Assembly: GCA_028692395.1 (NCBI GenBank)
Contig: JAQUXP010000007.1
Coordinates: forward strand, 1 to 64,000
Length of the DNA stretch: 64,000 nucleotides
Reading direction: 5' to 3'
Source: Lachnospiraceae bacterium
GTDB taxonomy: Bacteria > Bacillota > Clostridia > Lachnospirales > Lachnospiraceae
A model generated the notes under the pieces. The model was not told the origin of the DNA and ran no database searches. It saw nothing but the letters and a program-made list of their open reading frames with translations. This document shows positions 59,747 through 64,000 of this stretch, one piece after another (position 1 is the stretch's first letter; each line of letters opens with the position of its first letter). Position numbers and translations under genes: made by a program.

Positions 59747-61081
59747 ATGAAAAAGAAAGTGATAAGTGCAGTTCTGTGTACAACAATGGCAGTAGCTATG
59801 CTGGCTGGTTGTGGATCTAATGGGGGTGCAAAATCAAACTCTACATCAAAAGCAACATCCGCAGCTTCATCCGCAGCAGAGTCTACCTCAGCAAAATCAA
59901 AATCAACAGAGCCAGCGAAGGCAGAGGGTGGAAAAAACCTTGTATACTGGTCCATGTGGAATGAGACAGAGCCGCAGGCAGAAGTAATCAAGGATGCGAT
60001 TGAAGAATATCAGACTGAGAGCGGAAACACAGTTACTGTTGAGTGGAAAGGCCGTGACATCAGTACCATTATCCAGGCAGCATTAGATGCCGGTGAGACA
60101 ATTGACCTTTTCGATGAGGACTATCAGAGAGTTGGACAGCAGTATGCCAGCAAATGTATGGATCTGGAAGATATGGCAAAAGCAGCAGATTACGAAACAC
60201 ACTCAGTAGAAGCTTTGCCGACAGCACTTCGTGGATGGGCAGGAAGCCTGAAGGGAATCGCATATCAGCCATATACATCGGGAATCTTCTATAATAAAGC
60301 AATGTTTAAAGAAGCAGGTATTGAAAAAGAGCCTGCAACCTGGACTGAGTTCCTCGATGCATGCAAGAAGCTCAAAGATGCAGGCTATGCACCATTAGTA
60401 CAGGATGATGCTTATGTATTATATTCTTACGGATTCCAGATCGCACGTCACCTGGGACAGGACGGCGTTGTAGATCTTTGCAAAAATGGTGGATGGGCAG
60501 AGAGCGAAGGCGCTCTGGCAGCAGCCAAAGAGATTCAGAGCCTGGTTGAGAGCGGATACTATTCAGAGTATGCACCAGATGCATATCCGAACAATGAAAA
60601 TGAAATCGGTTATGAAAATGCAGCTATGATCGTAAATGCATCCTGGGTACCAAGTGAAATCACAAACAATACAAAATGTGATATTGAGTGGGGTATGTTT
60701 AACTATCCAACCGTAGATGGCGGCAAGGATCCTGCTACTGTAGCAAACGTAGGCGCACAGGCATTTGCGATTCCTGATAATTCCAAGAATGGACAGGCAG
60801 CATTTGACCTTATTATGAAGATTACTACCGGTGCATTTGATCAGAAGATGGCTCTTGATACACAGAGTATCCCAGCAGACCCGACAAACGAAGAGTGGCC
60901 TGAGATGATCGCTGGCTGTAAAGATGCATTCAACGCACTGACCAATGTATATGACTGGAACATGGGACTGAATACAGATGCAGATCTGAAGACTGTAATC
61001 CAGGACAACCTGATGAAGTTATTCGAAGGAAAGATGACAGCAGAAGAATTCATCGCAGCAGTTGATGCAGCAAGCAAGTAA
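59747..61081 (+). CDS. Sugar ABC transporter substrate-binding lipoprotein (444 aa)
   Basis: Lipobox MLAGC at residues 20-24 followed by a Ser/Thr/Lys linker; the mature domain (about 65-444) begins LVYWSMWNETEPQAEVIKDAIEEYQ, the family 1 (CUT1) sugar-binding fold, with KGIAYQPYTSGIFYNKAMFKEAGI and WTEFLDACKKLKDAGYAP. AAAGGAGG site. The neighbouring GH112 and NahK genes point to lacto-N-biose/galacto-N-biose or related glycans as ligand. A hairpin follows the gene, so the lipoprotein is made in excess of the permeases. Confidence 0.9.
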   Translation: MKKKVISAVLCTTMAVAMLAGCGSNGGAKSNSTSKATSAASSAAESTSAKSKSTEPAKAEGGKNLVYWSMWNETEPQAEVIKDAIEEYQTESGNTVTVEWKGRDISTIIQAALDAGETIDLFDEDYQRVGQQYASKCMDLEDMAKAADYETHSVEALPTALRGWAGSLKGIAYQPYTSGIFYNKAMFKEAGIEKEPATWTEFLDACKKLKDAGYAPLVQDDAYVLYSYGFQIARHLGQDGVVDLCKNGGWAESEGALAAAKEIQSLVESGYYSEYAPDAYPNNENEIGYENAAMIVNASWVPSEITNNTKCDIEWGMFNYPTVDGGKDPATVANVGAQAFAIPDNSKNGQAAFDLIMKITTGAFDQKMALDTQSIPADPTNEEWPEMIAGCKDAFNALTNVYDWNMGLNTDADLKTVIQDNLMKLFEGKMTAEEFIAAVDAASK

Positions 61082-61139
61082 ACAGGAAGTTGTCTGACGG
61101 ATCCGTGTATTTACCGCACAGATCATAAGAAAATAAAAA

Positions 61140-61168
61140 GGGTGGCATGTGTTGATACGCTGCCACCC
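61140..61168 (+). terminator. Attenuator hairpin between binding protein and permease genes
   Basis: GGGTGGCA and TGCCACCC form an 8-bp GC-rich stem, followed by GATTTTAT, a leaky terminator. Confidence 0.75.
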
Positions 61169-61248
61169 GATTTTATGTAATAATCACGGGAGCAAAAGCC
61201 CGCAGGTAAGCAGAGGAAATGGAGACTGTTAGAACGGAGTGATGGCAT

Positions 61249-62151
61249 ATGAAAAGAAATAAAAAAATGATTATCGCATTTATCACGCCTGCATTAGTAA
61301 CATTTTTGGTGATGTTTGTGTATCCGGTTATCAGAACCGTAATTATGAGCTTTTTCAAAGTAGAAAGCCTGACAGCATCCACCTCAGAATGGCAGTTCGC
61401 AGGACTTGATAATTATATCGGTATCTGGAAGACACCGATCTTTCGAACTTCCATGATAAATATGGGAGTAATATGGCTGGTCGGCGGAGTTATCGTATTA
61501 TCGGTATCGTTGCTGCTTGCAGTAATTCTGACCAGTGGTGTAAGATTCAAAAGCTTTTTCAGAGCAGCAATTTATCTTCCTAACGTAATCAGTGCAGTTG
61601 CGCTGGCTATCATGTGGATACAGTATGTATTCAGCAAAAAGTATGGTATGCTCACCAGCTTTTTCAGAGCGCTGGGACTGGATAATCTGGCAAAAATCAG
61701 CTGGCTGGATTCAGATATGAAGTTCTGGGCTATGTTAATTGCTTTTTGTTTTGGAGCAGTTGGTTACTATATGCTGATTTTCTTAAGCGGAATCGAGCAG
61801 ATACCGCAGGATCTGTTCGAGGCGGCAACCATTGATGGAGCCAATAAGATGGGACAGTTCGCTCATATCACCCTTCCGCTGTTAAAAGGTGTATTTAAGA
61901 CGAATCTAACTTTCTGGAGTATCAACACCATGATGTTCTTCGTATGGAGTAAGATGTTTTCACCGGTGGAGACCGAGGCATCTACCATATCTCCGGTTGT
62001 TTACATGTATAATATTGTATTTGGAACAAAGGGAGTCACTCAGAGGGATGCAGGAAGAGGTGCAGCCATCGGTGTGACTATGGCACTGTTTGTATTGATA
62101 ATTTTCTTCATCTTCAACCGGGTGTTGAAGGATGATGATCTGGAATATTAG
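61249..62151 (+). CDS. Sugar ABC permease 1, MalF-like (300 aa)
   Basis: Six membrane helices and the EAA loop EQIPQDLFEAATIDGANKMGQFAHITLPLLKG (about residues 183-214), the MalF-type signature that contacts the ATPase. Seventeen bases before permease 2. No ATPase gene is in the cluster, so it likely uses a shared MsmK-type ATPase encoded elsewhere. Confidence 0.92.
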   Translation: MKRNKKMIIAFITPALVTFLVMFVYPVIRTVIMSFFKVESLTASTSEWQFAGLDNYIGIWKTPIFRTSMINMGVIWLVGGVIVLSVSLLLAVILTSGVRFKSFFRAAIYLPNVISAVALAIMWIQYVFSKKYGMLTSFFRALGLDNLAKISWLDSDMKFWAMLIAFCFGAVGYYMLIFLSGIEQIPQDLFEAATIDGANKMGQFAHITLPLLKGVFKTNLTFWSINTMMFFVWSKMFSPVETEASTISPVVYMYNIVFGTKGVTQRDAGRGAAIGVTMALFVLIIFFIFNRVLKDDDLEY

Positions 62152-62167
62152 AAAGGGGGAGTAAAAA

Positions 62168-63037
62168 ATGGCAAAGGAAAAGAAAGTACGTGAACCTGTT
62201 AACTGGAAAAAAGAACTTCGTCTTTTACCGGGATATTTGATCTTGAGTCTCTGGATTATCTTCACAGCGGTACTATTGATCTGGATTCTGGCGGCCAGCT
62301 TCTCTACTTCCAGAGAGATATTTAAAGGTGATGTCTTCAAGTTTGCATCGGGATTTCACTGGGAGAATTATGTCACGGCATGGAAGACACAGAATGTATC
62401 TGTATTCCTGGCAAACTCTCTGCTGTATGCGTCCTGTGCGGTAGTTGGTATTCTTGCAATCTCTTCCGCAGCAGCATATGTGCTGGCAAGATTTACATTT
62501 CTTGGAAACAAAGTAATTAAGAGTGGATTCATCGTTGCCATGAGTATTCCGCTTATTATGATTATTCTTCCTATCTTTAATATTACTACAAGATGGGGAA
62601 TGACAGGATCAAGACTTTTGCTGATTGTTCTCTATATCTGTCTGAATGTGCCCTACACGACCACATTCCTGATGAACTTCTTTCGGAATCTGTCCAGAAG
62701 CTATGAGGAAGCGGCGGCAATTGATGGCTGTTCTCCGATTATGACTTTCTGGAGAATTATGCTTCCCCTGGCGCAGCCGGGACTGATTACAGTTGGAATC
62801 TTCAACTTCCTGTCGGTATGGAATGAGTATTTTATGGCATTGATTTTTGCAAGCTCGGACAATATGAAATCAGTAGGAACAGGACTTTTTTCTATGGTGA
62901 ATTCTCTGAAGGCAGTAGGCGATTACGGAAGCTTGTTTGCGGCGGTAATTATTGTATTCCTCCCGACATTCCTGATGTATGTCTTCCTGTCTGAAAAGAT
63001 TATAGCAGGTGTTACCGGAGGAGGCGTGAAGGGATGA
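62168..63037 (+). CDS. Sugar ABC permease 2, MalG-like (289 aa)
   Basis: Six helices, EAA loop RSYEEAAAIDGCSPIMTFWRIMLPLAQPG (about residues 178-206). Starts after GAAAGGGGGAG. Its stop codon overlaps the kinase start (ATGATGA). Pairs with permease 1. Confidence 0.92.
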   Translation: MAKEKKVREPVNWKKELRLLPGYLILSLWIIFTAVLLIWILAASFSTSREIFKGDVFKFASGFHWENYVTAWKTQNVSVFLANSLLYASCAVVGILAISSAAAYVLARFTFLGNKVIKSGFIVAMSIPLIMIILPIFNITTRWGMTGSRLLLIVLYICLNVPYTTTFLMNFFRNLSRSYEEAAAIDGCSPIMTFWRIMLPLAQPGLITVGIFNFLSVWNEYFMALIFASSDNMKSVGTGLFSMVNSLKAVGDYGSLFAAVIIVFLPTFLMYVFLSEKIIAGVTGGGVKG

Positions 63038-64000
63038 TGAAGGAAGAAAAAGCAAAAAAGGCGGTAAAACATTTTTTCCCCAGGGATCTTATCCAGTCGG
63101 TAGAGCCATATGGCAGCGGTCATATCAACAGTACCTTTCTTCTGAAGGAAATGGATGAAAGTGGGGAAAGAAGATATATTCTTCAGAAAATCAATACAGA
63201 CATCTTTCGGAATCCGGAAGGATTGATGGAGAATATTCGAAATGTGACAGAATATCTCCGAAAGGCCATCATAGAAAATGGCGGAGATCAGGAGCGTGAA
63301 ACACTGAATATTGTACTGACAACAGAGGGAAAACCTTTTTACAGAGATGAGGAGGGCGAGTGCTGGCGGGTGTATAAGTTTATCGAGGACGCCATCAGCT
63401 ATGATCTGGTAGAAAAACCGGAGGATTTTTATGAGAGTGCTGTGGCATTTGGTAACTTTCAAAGACTTCTGGCAGACTATCCGGCAGAAACTCTCTTTGA
63501 GACAATTCCGAAGTTCCATGACACCTGGTTTCGCTATCAGACCTTTGAACAATCCGTGCAGAAGGATGTCTGCGGAAGAGCAGCAGAGGTTTCCGAGGAG
63601 ATCGCCTTTGTGAGAAATCACATGGAACTGGCGAAAAAGCTTGGCCGGATGCAGGAGGCGGGAGAACTGCCCCTGAGAGTTACACATAATGACACCAAGC
63701 TGAATAATATTATGATTGACGAAAAGACCCGAAGAGGAATCTGTGTCATAGATCTGGATACGGTAATGCCGGGACTGGCTGTCAATGATTTTGGAGATTC
63801 GATTCGATTTGGTGCCAATACTGCCTATGAGGATGAGACGGATCTTACGAAGGTGAGCTGTAGTTTGGAGCTGTTTGAACTTTATACAAAGGGATTCCTT
63901 GAGGGTCTGAATGGAAGCTTGACCAAAAAGGAGATCGACATGCTTCCAACAGGTGCCATGGCTATGACTTTTGAGTGCGGGATGAGATTCCTTACAGATT
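63034..64000 (+). CDS. nahK: N-acetylhexosamine 1-kinase NahK-like, cut by the window edge (first 322 residues)
   Basis: ATG at 63034 (a second ATG at 63037) with GGAGGAGG upstream. Phosphotransferase/choline-kinase fold: FFPRDLIQSVEPYGSGHINSTFLL (nucleotide-binding loop), LRVTHNDTKLNNIMID (catalytic loop, about residues 211-226) and CVIDLDTVMPG (metal Asp, about 233-243), as in NahK, which phosphorylates GlcNAc/GalNAc at C1. This completes the use of the hexosamine released by the GH112 enzyme. The frame is open to the right edge. Confidence 0.85.
   Translation, partial: MMKEEKAKKAVKHFFPRDLIQSVEPYGSGHINSTFLLKEMDESGERRYILQKINTDIFRNPEGLMENIRNVTEYLRKAIIENGGDQERETLNIVLTTEGKPFYRDEEGECWRVYKFIEDAISYDLVEKPEDFYESAVAFGNFQRLLADYPAETLFETIPKFHDTWFRYQTFEQSVQKDVCGRAAEVSEEIAFVRNHMELAKKLGRMQEAGELPLRVTHNDTKLNNIMIDEKTRRGICVIDLDTVMPGLAVNDFGDSIRFGANTAYEDETDLTKVSCSLELFELYTKGFLEGLNGSLTKKEIDMLPTGAMAMTFECGMRFLTD

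Noticed and set aside
1..64000. rRNA and tRNA genes
   Set aside because: No tRNA-like cloverleaf with a TTCGA arm and no rRNA signature sequence noticed on either strand while reading; a covariance-model scan (tRNAscan, Rfam) would be decisive.

Overview
The window looks like part of a chromosome from a low-GC, obligately anaerobic gut Bacillota, most likely a Lachnospiraceae member. This rests on gene content: Tn1549-type conjugative-element remnants, a lacto-N-biose/galacto-N-biose pathway (GH112 phosphorylase plus NahK kinase), a CooS-type CO dehydrogenase-like protein, NEAT/Shp heme acquisition, and a LanM lanthipeptide cluster with an Agr-like two-component system. I cannot name the genus from sequence alone. 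No rRNA, tRNA or CRISPR array was seen.

Layout. (1) 1-7.0 kb is a scarred mobile-element zone: a DUF6075-like fragment, a truncated tyrosine recombinase, the 3' end of a group II intron, a complete type I toxin-antitoxin locus with its antisense promoter, a truncated conjugative helicase, and a heterodimeric ABC exporter lying between two diverged copies of the toxin region. (2) 7.0-10.2 kb: an AbiE type IV toxin-antitoxin pair, then a minus-strand cluster with an acidic repeat protein and a TetR regulator. (3) 10.4-27.3 kb: two DtxR-like regulators followed by a nine-gene heme operon: small NEAT-like protein, 2107-residue NEAT/FIVAR protein, Shp-like protein, HtsABC-type importer, DUF454 protein and a CydDC-like ABC pair. 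(4) 27.4-36.8 kb: accessory genes, including an Xre/ImmA-IrrE/PIN module, AraC, TipAS-type MerR, PHP phosphatase, MazG-like protein, PD-(D/E)XK transposase-like protein and membrane MerR, with several gene scars. (5) 37.0-41.7 kb: cooS-like gene plus a TauABC/SsuABC-type transporter. (6) 42.1-43.8 kb: AraC regulator and DMT exporter. (7) 43.9-54.7 kb: a lanthipeptide system made of a transporter/immunity operon and a LytTR-AgrC-LanA-LanM operon. (8) 54.8-64 kb: GH112 phosphorylase, sulfatase, AraC regulator, sugar ABC transporter and the start of NahK.

How the genes work together. The heme operon can pass heme from surface NEAT and Shp proteins to the lipoprotein, permease and ATPase. A shared GGTTAGCA motif upstream of the first DtxR-like gene and of the NEAT operon hints at common metal control. 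The lanthipeptide cluster encodes an unannotated 46-residue precursor (51431-51571) between the kinase and LanM. Both lanthipeptide operons carry the element GAGGACATTATT placed exactly 43 nt before a -10 box, the best candidate for the LytTR operator. The final block would import and phosphorolyse host mucin or milk-type disaccharides.

The most unusual items are the lanthipeptide locus, which has no processing transporter in view and looks like a peptide-signalling circuit, and the CooS-like protein, which has a His-rich N-terminus and Glu where a C-cluster Cys is expected.
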